A stretch of 7,526 nt of DNA from Saprospiraceae bacterium. GTDB lineage: Bacteria; Bacteroidota; Bacteroidia; Chitinophagales; Saprospiraceae. The notes under the pieces were generated by a model that saw nothing but the letters and a program-made list of their open reading frames with translations, ran no database searches and was not told the DNA's origin. The stretch lies in the NCBI GenBank assembly GCA_020436865.1, contig JAGQXA010000197.1, forward strand, positions 1 to 7,526. The letters run 5' to 3'. Positions 1-6,567 of the stretch are shown one piece after another. Position 1 is the first letter of the stretch, and each line of letters starts with the position of its first letter. A program made the translations under genes and the position numbers.

Positions 1-510
1 ATGGCGCTGGAAAGCGGAGGTAGGGAGCAGGGACTGGAAACGGCCCGGGCCATCGCGATGTTGTCCTATCGCAATTACGGGATCTTCGGCCGCAGTCAGT
101 CCGAAGGAAACGCCGGTAAGATCGACGGCTATCGGGCCAGCTCGTATCAGCGTTATCAAGGGGAAAAACTGCGCCGGCGGTTCGATCCCGATTCCTACCG
201 CGTGCTGAGTAAAGCGATGGACAGCCACCACCTGGGCCGCGGCCGCGAGAGCGCCGAGGCAGCCCTGGCGTCGATCCGCGCCCGGACGCTGGTGGTCGGC
301 ATTCGTTCCGACATCCTGTTTCCGGTAGAGGAGCAGGAATTCCTGGCGCGCCATATCCCGCAAGGCTCTCTGGTCGTGATCGAAAGTCCGTACGGGCACG
401 ACGGCTTCCTCGTCGAAACGGAAACCATCGGTCGCCATTTGCTGGCCTTCCTGAACCGGCGCCCGGCAGCCGCCCGGCCCACCTATTTACCCGGAACCGA
501 AAGTTTTTGA
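1..510 (+). CDS. metX: Homoserine O-acetyltransferase, C-terminal part (5' end outside window)
   Basis: This enzyme transfers acetyl from acetyl-CoA to L-homoserine, giving O-acetylhomoserine for methionine synthesis in the cytoplasm. The 169 visible residues match the C-terminal half of the alpha/beta-hydrolase MetX family. A GLETARAIAMLSYRN stretch (visible residues 11-25) is followed by the family's SYQRYQGEKLRRRFDPDSY region (48-66). Two catalytic-triad positions are seen: Asp104 in RSDILFP and His133 in YGHDGFL. The nucleophile Ser and roughly the first 180-200 residues must lie upstream of position 1, since family members are usually 330-380 residues. The ATG at position 1 is therefore almost certainly an internal Met and not the start. 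The TGA stop is at 508-510. The peroxiredoxin gene begins 30 bp later on the same strand without an obvious terminator between them, so co-transcription is possible. Family assignment is firm; the reading frame is intact to its end. Confidence 0.9.
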   Translation: MALESGGREQGLETARAIAMLSYRNYGIFGRSQSEGNAGKIDGYRASSYQRYQGEKLRRRFDPDSYRVLSKAMDSHHLGRGRESAEAALASIRARTLVVGIRSDILFPVEEQEFLARHIPQGSLVVIESPYGHDGFLVETETIGRHLLAFLNRRPAAARPTYLPGTESF

Positions 511-540
511 TCTTTTTTCTCAATCACCAAATCAAATACT

Positions 541-1176
541 ATGTCTATTCGCTTAGGAGACACCGCTCCAAACTTCAAGGCCCAAACGACCGAAGGGCCG
601 ATCGATTTCTACGACTGGCTCGGCGACAGCTGGGGTCTGTTCTTCAGCCATCCCGCCGACTTCACGCCCGTCTGTACCACCGAACTCGGCCGCACCGCCG
701 CGCTGAAGGAGGAATTCGCCAAACGCAACGTCAAAGCCATCGCCCTGAGCGTCGATCCGCTCGACAGCCATCATGAATGGATCAAGGATATCGAAGAGAC
801 CCAGGGCGTGCAGATGAACTTCCCGGTGATCGCCGACGCCGACCGCAAGGTGGCCGAACTGTACGACATGATCCATCCGAATATGACGGAAAAGACGACC
901 GTGCGCACGGTCTTCGTGATCGACCCGCAGAAGAAAGTTCGGCTGACCTTGACCTATCCGCCGTCTACGGGCCGGAACTTCGTCGAGATCCTGCGCGTGA
1001 TCGATAGCTTGCAGCTGACCAGCTACCACAGCGTCGCTACGCCGGTCGACTGGGAAAACGGCGGAGACGTGGTCATCCTGCCGTCGGTTCCCGACGAGGA
1101 GGTGCCGAAGCGTTTCCCGAAAGGCCATAAGGTGGTCAAGCCGTACCTGCGTACCACCCCGCAACCGAACCTCTGA
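541..1176 (+). CDS. Peroxiredoxin, 1-Cys Prx6 type
   Basis: This thiol peroxidase reduces H2O2, organic hydroperoxides and possibly peroxynitrite, and probably acts in the cytoplasm because no signal peptide is visible. It has 211 residues, close to the usual Prx6 length of about 210-224. The N-terminal thioredoxin-fold domain carries the signature HPADFTPVCTTELG (residues 37-50), with peroxidatic Cys45 and Thr42. The conserved active-site Arg is probably Arg122, in TTVRTVFVIDP. The Prx6 C-terminal arm is present (TYPPSTGRNFVEILRVIDSLQ, 138-158, then the VDWENGGDVVILPSV dimer region). Cys45 is the only cysteine in the protein, so recycling must depend on an outside thiol or partner. The ATG at 541 is chosen because it starts directly at the family's N-terminal strand (SIRLGDTAPNF). 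The leader is AT-rich and has no Shine-Dalgarno sequence, as is common in Bacteroidota. A terminator follows 11 bp after the stop codon. Confidence 0.95.
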   Translation: MSIRLGDTAPNFKAQTTEGPIDFYDWLGDSWGLFFSHPADFTPVCTTELGRTAALKEEFAKRNVKAIALSVDPLDSHHEWIKDIEETQGVQMNFPVIADADRKVAELYDMIHPNMTEKTTVRTVFVIDPQKKVRLTLTYPPSTGRNFVEILRVIDSLQLTSYHSVATPVDWENGGDVVILPSVPDEEVPKRFPKGHKVVKPYLRTTPQPNL

Positions 1177-1187
1177 CGAACCTGAAC

Positions 1188-1220
1188 GGCGACCCGGCCG
1201 CGAAAGGCGGTCGGGTCGCC
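1188..1220 (+). terminator. Intrinsic terminator after the peroxiredoxin gene
   Basis: GGCGACCCG (1188-1196) is perfectly complementary to CGGGTCGCC (1212-1220). The stem continues inward with one G-T pair and four Watson-Crick pairs (1197-1201 with 1207-1211), leaving a GAAAG loop at 1202-1206. This gives about 14 stem pairs, mostly G-C. The sequence after the stem is pyrimidine- and T-rich (1221-1252) but not a pure T run. It lies 11 bp past the peroxiredoxin stop and 41 bp before the next gene, as expected for a terminator that separates the two transcripts. Confidence 0.8.
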
Positions 1221-1224
1221 CCTC

Positions 1225-1252
1225 TTTCATCCTTCTACTTTCATCTTTCTAC
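1225..1252 (+). repeat. Two-copy 14-bp pyrimidine-rich tandem repeat
   Basis: TTTCATCCTTCTAC (1225-1238) is followed directly by TTTCATCTTTCTAC (1239-1252), with one mismatch. Each copy can also be read as two related 7-bp pieces. It sits between the terminator stem and the GTG start at 1261. It may serve as the T-rich tail of the terminator or as a low-structure leader for the next gene; neither role can be shown from the sequence. Confidence 0.7.
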
Positions 1253-1260
1253 TCGCACCC

Positions 1261-2205
1261 GTGACCATCCTTTTCCTGAACCAAGCTCACCCCATCCTCC
1301 GCAAGCGCCTCGAACAACTGGGCCTGCGCTGCGAAGAAGACCTGACCTCCACCGAAGGCGAACTCATGTCTAAGATCGGCCGTTACGAAGGCCTCGTGCT
1401 GCGCAGCCGCGTTTCGCTGCGCCCCGAACTGCTGGCAGCCGCTACCCGCCTGCGCTTCATCGCCCGCGAAGGGGTGGGGCTCGAACATATCGATACGGAA
1501 TTCGCCGCATCGCAGGGCATCGCCGTGCTCAGTTCGCCCGAGGGGAGCCGCGATACCGTAGGCGAGCATGCGCTCGGACTCCTCCTCATGCTCCTGAACC
1601 ACCTGCACCAGGCCGACCGGCAGGTGCGTGCAGGCGAGTGGACGCGCGAGCCCAATCGCGGCACGGAGATCAAGGGCAAAACGATCGGCATTCTCGGCTA
1701 CGGCAATATGGGGCAGTCGTTCGCGCGCAAGGTCAGCGGCCTGGAAGCTACCGTGATCGCCTACGACAAATACCGCGTCGATTACGGCGACGAGTATGCG
1801 CAGGCCGTCGAACTCGACGAGCTGCAGGCCCGCGCCGATATCCTCAGCATTCATATTCCCTACGATCCGCTCAACCACCATTTTATCGACGGGGCCTTTC
1901 TGGACCGCTTTCAAAAACCCATTTTCCTGATCAATACAGCCCGCGGACTGGTGCTCGATACCGCCTCCCTGGTGCGCCGGCTCGAGTCGGGAAAGGTGCT
2001 GGGCGCCGGACTGGATGTGCTGGAATACGAAGAGTCCTCTTTCGAGAACGACTCCATCCTCGACTGGCCCGCTCCTTTCCACTACCTGCGCTCCGCCGGG
2101 AACGTCGTACTCTCGCCGCACATCGCCGGTTGGTCGTTCGAAAGCAAACGCGGCCACGCGGAGGTGTTGGCGGATAAGATTGCCACCCTACTCGGAAAAG
2201 GCTAG
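1261..2205 (+). CDS. D-2-hydroxyacid dehydrogenase, SerA-like, no ACT domain
   Basis: This NAD-dependent oxidoreductase of the D-isomer-specific 2-hydroxyacid dehydrogenase family has 314 residues. D-3-phosphoglycerate dehydrogenase (serine synthesis) is the most likely specific activity, but other 2-hydroxyacids are possible. The nucleotide-binding motif GYGNMG is at 146-151, within TIGILGYGNMG. Asp169 (AYDKY) ends the second strand, as expected for NAD preference over NADP. The catalytic triad is visible: Arg228 in INTARG, Glu255 in LDVLEYE and His287 in SPHIAGW. The chain ends soon after the helix that follows His287, so there is no C-terminal ACT regulatory domain and no sign of serine feedback control. 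The GTG at 1261 is chosen because the first in-frame ATG (residue 36) would remove the first strand and helix of the substrate domain, and no ATG lies just upstream. It starts after the terminator and is probably its own transcription unit. Confidence 0.88.
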   Translation: MTILFLNQAHPILRKRLEQLGLRCEEDLTSTEGELMSKIGRYEGLVLRSRVSLRPELLAAATRLRFIAREGVGLEHIDTEFAASQGIAVLSSPEGSRDTVGEHALGLLLMLLNHLHQADRQVRAGEWTREPNRGTEIKGKTIGILGYGNMGQSFARKVSGLEATVIAYDKYRVDYGDEYAQAVELDELQARADILSIHIPYDPLNHHFIDGAFLDRFQKPIFLINTARGLVLDTASLVRRLESGKVLGAGLDVLEYEESSFENDSILDWPAPFHYLRSAGNVVLSPHIAGWSFESKRGHAEVLADKIATLLGKG

Positions 2206-2221
2206 CGGGTGCTGTCAAACT

Positions 2222-2234
2222 GACCAATTTGGTC
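2222..2234. promoter_or_regulatory. 13-bp perfect palindrome, possible operator
   Basis: GACCAATTTGGTC is a perfect 6-bp inverted repeat around a single central T. It lies 17 bp after the hydroxyacid dehydrogenase stop and about 100 bp before the M48 protease start. The size and symmetry would suit a dimeric DNA-binding regulator, but no regulator gene is nearby and no clear promoter can be placed beside it. It could also be one arm of the larger repeat element in this gap, or chance. Confidence 0.3.
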
Positions 2235-2255
2235 GATCTCTCCTGTCATTCTGGC

Positions 2256-2317
2256 GTAAAACCGGGGCTAAACTCCGGCTGGTTCCAAACTTGCGGACTA
2301 GTGGTAGAGTTTTACCA
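2256..2317 (+). other. Nested inverted repeats ahead of the M48 gene (REP-like or structured leader)
   Basis: GTAAAAC (2256-2262) is the exact reverse complement of GTTTTAC (2309-2315). Inside lies a tight hairpin, CCGGGG (2262-2267) with CTCCGG (2273-2278, one G-T pair), around a CTAAA loop. A competing hairpin pairs TGGTA (2302-2306) with TACCA (2313-2317), which shares bases with the outer stem. No T run follows, so this is not a standard terminator. The ATG of the protease is 16 nt downstream. Candidates are a repetitive extragenic palindrome or a 5' leader that switches fold; the sequence alone does not decide. Confidence 0.4.
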
Positions 2318-2332
2318 ATAAAGATCGCTAAG

Positions 2333-3175
2333 ATGTCACCTACTTATATTGTTCGCGAAAAATGGCACCTCTGGCTGAAGACCTGGGGCTACCTCGGCGC
2401 TATGGTCCTACTGATGGGGCTGCTGGGTTGGTCGCTGCTGGGCTGGAGCGGGCTGCTCTGGGCCCTCGGCCTGACGGCTGCTCTGGTGGCGATCGGAGGA
2501 CGAGTGCCGGTCGAGCTGATCCTGCGTTTTTACCGCGGGCGCAAGCTGACCTATTACGAGGCCCCCGAGCTTTTCGACCTGGTCGGCGACCTGTCCCGCC
2601 GGGCCGGGCTGACGCAGACTCCCCAGGTCTATTTGCTGCCGCAAGATGCCATCAACGCCTTCGCTACGGGAGGCGGAAGCGAAACGGCCATCGCCGTCAC
2701 GGCCGGTTTGCTGCGCTCGCTTAACCAACGCGAACTGGCCGGGGTGTTGGCCCACGAGATCAGTCATATCCGCAACAAAGACCTGCGGTGGAGCCGCATG
2801 GCCATGCTCGTGAGCCGGCTGACCCGCTTTTTCACGTTGTTCGGACAGTTCCTTTTGTTCATCAACCTGCCGTTGCTGCTCATGGGCGAAACGACCGTAC
2901 CCTGGCTGTTCATTGCCCTGCTGTTGCTGGCGCCCGGGCTGAGCATGCTCATGCAGCTGGGGCTATCGCGTACCCGCGAACTCGACGCCGATCTCGACGC
3001 CGTACGTCTGACCGGCGATCCGCACGGGCTGGCCAATGCGCTGGAACGCATCGAATGGTTCAACGGCGGTTGGCAGACCCTCCTTCGCCCCATGCGCCGA
3101 ATGCGTCTGCCCGACTGGCTGCGTACACACCCGAGTACGGCCGAGCGGGTGCAGAGGTTGCGGCAGATGGGGTAG
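2333..3175 (+). CDS. M48 family membrane zinc metalloprotease (HtpX/Ste24-like)
   Basis: This predicted zinc endopeptidase lies in the inner membrane and has 280 residues, close to HtpX length (about 285-300). Family members cleave misfolded or damaged membrane proteins. The zinc motif HEISH is at 141-145 (LAHEISHIRNKD). The third ligand is probably Glu216 in SRTRELDADLDA, with the conserved Asp220 four residues later. The family's NAFATG appears at 109-113 as NAFAT followed by G. Hydrophobic segments lie at about 19-54 (likely two passes) and 166-207 (likely two passes). The reading frame stays open upstream into the dehydrogenase gene. The ATG at 2333 is chosen because it gives a short cytoplasmic N-terminus (MSPTYIVREKWHLW) before the first membrane segment and avoids a 318-bp overlap. 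No Shine-Dalgarno is present. Substrate is unknown, and no stress-regulator site is recognisable. The asparaginase gene follows after 60 bp on the same strand. Confidence 0.88.
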   Translation: MSPTYIVREKWHLWLKTWGYLGAMVLLMGLLGWSLLGWSGLLWALGLTAALVAIGGRVPVELILRFYRGRKLTYYEAPELFDLVGDLSRRAGLTQTPQVYLLPQDAINAFATGGGSETAIAVTAGLLRSLNQRELAGVLAHEISHIRNKDLRWSRMAMLVSRLTRFFTLFGQFLLFINLPLLLMGETTVPWLFIALLLLAPGLSMLMQLGLSRTRELDADLDAVRLTGDPHGLANALERIEWFNGGWQTLLRPMRRMRLPDWLRTHPSTAERVQRLRQMG

Positions 3176-3235
3176 GAGGGCATGCGGGAGTGGATTTTGC
3201 CGGAAAAATCGCATCTTGGGCGAAAACGCGTAGCA

Positions 3236-4264
3236 ATGAGATATTTTCTTCCCGTTCTCGCTGTGGTCCTCCTGTGCTGCAGCTCTAATTCAGGATCAGA
3301 TATGAGCAAAGAAGCCGCCCAGGTCGAGCGCTTGCCCTATGCCATCGCCATTCACGGCGGCGCCGGCACGATCCTAAAGGAAAACATGAGTCCGGAAATG
3401 GAGGCGGCCTATCTCGAAGCGCTGGAAACGGCCTTGTCGATCGGCGAAGGCATTCTACAGAATGGAGGTAGTAGCCTGGATGCCGTCGTTCAGACCATCG
3501 AATACCTGGAAAACTCCCCTTTGTTCAACGCCGGAAAAGGGGCCGTCTTCACGCATGAAGGAAGGGTCGAACTCGATGCATCGATCATGGATGGAGCCAC
3601 GCGTAATGCCGGGGCTGTAGGTAGCCTGACGATCATCAAGAACCCCATCAAGGCAGCCCGGGCGGTGCTCGAACATTCCCCGCATGTGTTTCTGGTGGGG
3701 TCGGGCGCCGATCGCTTTGCGCTCGAGCAGGGGTTAGATACGGTGGAAAATACCTACTTCCACACCGAACGGCGCTGGAAGAGTCTGCAAAAGGCCCTGG
3801 AAAAAGAAGGGCAATCTACCGGCCAGCTCGATCCCTATGCGGAGCCTGACCACAAGTACGGCACGGTGGGCTGCGTGGCGCTCGACCGGGCGGGCAATCT
3901 GGCGGCAGGCACTTCTACCGGCGGGACCAACAACAAGCGGTTCGGTCGCATTGGCGACTCGCCTGTGATCGGCGCCGGCACCTATGCCGACAACGCGACC
4001 TGCGCGGTTTCGTGTACCGGTACCGGCGAGTACTTCATTCGTTTCGCGGTGGCCCACGACGTTTCCGCACGCATGGCTTACCGGGGCGAAAGCCTGTCGG
4101 ATGCCGCGCAGGGCGTCATCGATGAGTTGGGAAAGAATGGAGGAGACGGCGGTTTGATCGCGGTCGACCGCTACGGCCACATCAGCCAACCGTTCAACAC
4201 GGCCGGGATGTACCGGGCCTACGCCTCTCCGAAGGAGCGCGGCCTCTTTATCTATCAGAAATAG
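3236..4264 (+). CDS. Isoaspartyl peptidase / L-asparaginase (plant-type Ntn-hydrolase), exported
   Basis: This enzyme hydrolyses isoaspartyl dipeptides and L-asparagine. It is made as a precursor that cleaves itself into alpha and beta chains. The cleavage site and nucleophile are clear: Gly209-Thr210 in HKYGTVGCVALD, followed by NLAAGTSTGG (221-230). Substrate residues of the family are present: Arg238 and Asp241 in GRIGDSPVIGAGTYA, and TGTGE at 261-265. The N-terminal IHGGAG (39-44) and NAGKGAV (98-104) are also typical. With the start at 3236 the protein has 342 residues and begins with a short hydrophobic signal ending in LLCCSS, a plausible lipobox with Cys15 or Cys14 as the lipidated residue. 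An upstream in-frame ATG at 3182 adds 18 residues and has AGGAGG at 3174-3179, but with only 2 nt spacing. I prefer 3236, which puts the signal peptide at the N-terminus. Export would place the enzyme in the periplasm or on the envelope. Its 3' end overlaps the convergent gene by 10 bp. Confidence 0.92.
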   Translation: MRYFLPVLAVVLLCCSSNSGSDMSKEAAQVERLPYAIAIHGGAGTILKENMSPEMEAAYLEALETALSIGEGILQNGGSSLDAVVQTIEYLENSPLFNAGKGAVFTHEGRVELDASIMDGATRNAGAVGSLTIIKNPIKAARAVLEHSPHVFLVGSGADRFALEQGLDTVENTYFHTERRWKSLQKALEKEGQSTGQLDPYAEPDHKYGTVGCVALDRAGNLAAGTSTGGTNNKRFGRIGDSPVIGAGTYADNATCAVSCTGTGEYFIRFAVAHDVSARMAYRGESLSDAAQGVIDELGKNGGDGGLIAVDRYGHISQPFNTAGMYRAYASPKERGLFIYQK

Positions 4265-5961
4265 AGGATCTCGCGCAACTCCGCTTCCGACCCGATGGGC
4301 CGGTCGACGATCTGGAGCACGAAGGTGAATTCGTCGCTGCCGGGCGGAACCTCCCGGAAATCGGCAGGCCGGAAAACGGCCAGCTTTTGGTCGTCGGTTA
4401 CCAGCCACAGCAGATTGTCCGAATTGGCGTCGAAGTGCAGTTCGGTTCGCGCATCGACATAGATCCGGCTAACGGAATTGCGCCTGCGGTCGACCAGATA
4501 AGCTACCTCCCCTTCGAAGGGACGTCCGTCCTGATCCACCAAATGACCTTTGACCCGCCCGGTCTGTTCGGGCAAGGGGCGGCTGCAATTCCAGATGCCG
4601 AAGCGATCGGCTTTGAAGCGGTTGATCACCTTGCGCCGCGTAGCCCACTCGAGGCCGGTCGGTTGCCGGCCGCTTTCCAGATAGGCCAGGTATTGCCGTT
4701 GGAACTCATCGCTTAGCGACTGACGGCGCAGCAAGAATTCGGTTTGCAGGCTGTCGAAGCGGGTCGTGAGAGTGGCTTCGCGTTCGGCGACGAGTTGTTC
4801 GTAGATCTCCAGTTCCCGGTTGTAGGTTTCCAACGCCCGCTGATAGTCGGCGCCCGATAGTACGGGCTGTACCTTGACGACCACTTGTTTGTCGCCATCG
4901 ATGAGCGTAAGTTCATAGCCGAGATTGTTCAGGCGTTGCAGCCGCATATCGCTCCAACTGCGGTTGAGGGTCTCTTCGGTGGCGGTTTCGTCGGGGCTCA
5001 GTTGCCAAAGGGCGCCGGCATATGGATGCGTGGCGCCGCCCGCCTGTTCGGAAAAGGAGAAATCGAACACGAAGCCGGCCGGGTTATACTGCACCGGGCG
5101 GATCGGTTTGGCCGGCAGCGGGAAAGAAGCTTCCATTTGTTCGCGGGCCAGTTCTTCGGCTGCTTCTATTTCGGACAGGTATTGGCGGAATTGGGCTTGC
5201 GTTTCGTAGAAGGGGTGGCCAGGGTCGACCAGGTGGAAATTTGCCTCCAGGATCTCGAGGCGATCGATGTCTTCGTAGACCCACTTCCGGGAAAGCGTGT
5301 CGAGCCGGTAGACGCTGTACCGCGGCGGCACGTTGATGTTCGGGATATCGATCTCGGAAACCAGTTCGACGTCGATCGTCTTGCCGGGGCGCATTCTGAC
5401 CCGTTGGCCGTTCTGTTCCGCATAGATCTCCATCATGCCGGCCGATTCGAGTACATAGTTCCGGCCGGTGGAATCGTAGGCCATGGGGATATCCGAAAGG
5501 AAAAAATCGATATAGTCGTGCATTTCGCGGTAGCGGATGTTCACCTCTCCTTCGACCACTTTGCCGTCGAGGTCTTCGAAGGCGGCGGCCGGCACGAACA
5601 GGCGCGAGCCGTTGCGGTATTCGAACACGCCGCCCTGATTGGCGTCGACGCGATAACTGGCGAAGTCGGCTTCAACGGCGCCTGCCAGAGGCTCCGAAAG
5701 GAAGGGGCGCTCGGCAAAGAAGCGCTCGGCCCGCTCGGAGTAAGGCGGCCCGATGAACACCTGGTTGAATATCAGCCAACCGGCCAGGCAGGCGGCTGCG
5801 GCCGTACTGGCCACGTATAACAGGCGTCGCAACCGGGCCGGTCGGCGTACCGGTTGCACCTCTTCCAGTTGCCGGAGTAGCGCATCGAAATCCTGATGCT
5901 GCCTGATCTCCTCGCTGGAGAGGGGCTTGGGGTTGATCCGGAAATCGTAATTCTTCTTCAT
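4255..5961 (-). CDS. Single-pass membrane protein paired with ECF sigma factor; putative anti-sigma/signal-sensing protein
   Basis: I do not recognise a named family for the whole protein (568 residues). The N-terminus (1-46) is hydrophilic, contains PLSSEEIRQHQDFDALLRQLEE (13-34), and ends in an Arg-rich stretch. One membrane helix follows at about 47-70, so the positive-inside rule predicts an inside N-terminus and a large periplasmic C-terminus. The ectodomain has a beta-rich part (about 100-235) with GSRLFVPAAAFED, FFLSDIPMAYDS and ESAGMMEIYA, a pattern I recall from Bacteroidota surface proteins. A charged, probably coiled-coil helix follows (about 370-430), then FGIWNCSRP (454-462) and a terminal beta domain from about 468 (GRVKGHLVDQDGRPFEGEV) like carboxypeptidase-regulatory or Ig-like folds. 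The ATG at 5961 is preferred over an in-frame codon at 5997, which would touch the sigma gene stop. It lies 36 bp after the sigma factor gene and is probably co-transcribed with it. The anti-sigma role is inferred from this layout only. Confidence 0.75.
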   Translation of the reverse strand: MKKNYDFRINPKPLSSEEIRQHQDFDALLRQLEEVQPVRRPARLRRLLYVASTAAAACLAGWLIFNQVFIGPPYSERAERFFAERPFLSEPLAGAVEADFASYRVDANQGGVFEYRNGSRLFVPAAAFEDLDGKVVEGEVNIRYREMHDYIDFFLSDIPMAYDSTGRNYVLESAGMMEIYAEQNGQRVRMRPGKTIDVELVSEIDIPNINVPPRYSVYRLDTLSRKWVYEDIDRLEILEANFHLVDPGHPFYETQAQFRQYLSEIEAAEELAREQMEASFPLPAKPIRPVQYNPAGFVFDFSFSEQAGGATHPYAGALWQLSPDETATEETLNRSWSDMRLQRLNNLGYELTLIDGDKQVVVKVQPVLSGADYQRALETYNRELEIYEQLVAEREATLTTRFDSLQTEFLLRRQSLSDEFQRQYLAYLESGRQPTGLEWATRRKVINRFKADRFGIWNCSRPLPEQTGRVKGHLVDQDGRPFEGEVAYLVDRRRNSVSRIYVDARTELHFDANSDNLLWLVTDDQKLAVFRPADFREVPPGSDEFTFVLQIVDRPIGSEAELREILYF

Positions 5962-5997
5962 AAGCCTGCGATTTTGGGGCGACGAGCGCCCACCCAC

Positions 5998-6567
5998 TTA
6001 TCGCTGTGGAGGCATTTTTTTCTTAAGGCGTTCGAGGATCCGGTATGTCCGGACCTTCGCGTTGCTTTCGGTGATGTCCAATATTTCGGCAATTTCCTTG
6101 AAAGGGCGTTGTTCGAAAAAGCGCAGCTCGATCAGTTCGAGGTCTTTTTCAGGCAGATCGTCCAGCGCCCCCAGTAGCGCCTGGCGGTGATCCTCTCCGA
6201 GCTCCTCCTCGATCTCGTCGGCCAGATCGCTCAGCTGTTCTTCTTCGACGCTTACCACCCGGTCTTTATTGACTTTCCGGTAGTGCTGCGCCACTTCATT
6301 GCTGGCGATCCGAAACAGCCAGGCGGAAAACGGGACCCCCTGAAACTGGTATCCGTCGAGCCGGGTCATGGCTTTCAGGAAGACCTGCGAGCAGAGGTCG
6401 GCCGTGAGATCCTCGTCGGCCGTCCGCCTGTAGACAAACCGGAAAATGGACTCATAATACCGGTTGTACAGCGGACGAAACTGGGTTCGATCGCGCTGTG
6501 CAGCCTGTATCTCCAGCCATTCCTGCCGAATTGCCTCCTCGGAAACAGTCTTCCCGGAATGCTCCAT
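5998..6567 (-). CDS. ECF-family RNA polymerase sigma factor
   Basis: This sigma-70 family extracytoplasmic-function factor has 189 residues and directs RNA polymerase to a specific promoter set. Region 2 spans about 30-98. It includes FRPLYNRYYESIFRFVYRR (30-48), the core-binding stretch DLTADLCSQVFLKAM (53-67) and the promoter-melting stretch PFSAWLFRIASNEVAQHYRK (79-98). An acidic linker follows (about 108-127). Region 4 (about 129-183) has LPEKDLELIELRF and the helix-turn-helix FKEIAEILDITESNAKVRTY (156-175). No extra C-terminal domain is present. The frame is open further upstream, with GTG at 6624 and ATG at 6618. The ATG at 6567 is preferred because upstream residues are unlike the family and the sequence just before it is A-rich, as in many Bacteroidota leaders. 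The downstream membrane protein is the likely partner that controls its activity. Confidence is high for the family, low for its target genes. Confidence 0.93.
   Translation of the reverse strand: MEHSGKTVSEEAIRQEWLEIQAAQRDRTQFRPLYNRYYESIFRFVYRRTADEDLTADLCSQVFLKAMTRLDGYQFQGVPFSAWLFRIASNEVAQHYRKVNKDRVVSVEEEQLSDLADEIEEELGEDHRQALLGALDDLPEKDLELIELRFFEQRPFKEIAEILDITESNAKVRTYRILERLKKKMPPQR

Noticed and set aside
553..1230. 225-codon open frame on the - strand over the peroxiredoxin gene
   Set aside because: It is a shadow of the peroxiredoxin codons and runs through the terminator stem.
1249..2157. 302-codon open frame on the - strand inside the hydroxyacid dehydrogenase gene
   Set aside because: It is antisense to a gene with all catalytic motifs intact and has no recognisable family features.
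2015..2332. Longer N-terminus for the M48 protease
   Set aside because: The frame is open upstream, but it would overlap the dehydrogenase gene by nearly 200 bp and translate the repeat element. The residues it adds are not protease-like.
4885..5820. 311-codon open frame on the + strand inside the membrane protein gene
   Set aside because: It lies entirely antisense to a better-supported gene. Its translation shows no recognisable domain and is explained by GC-rich codon use in the opposite strand.
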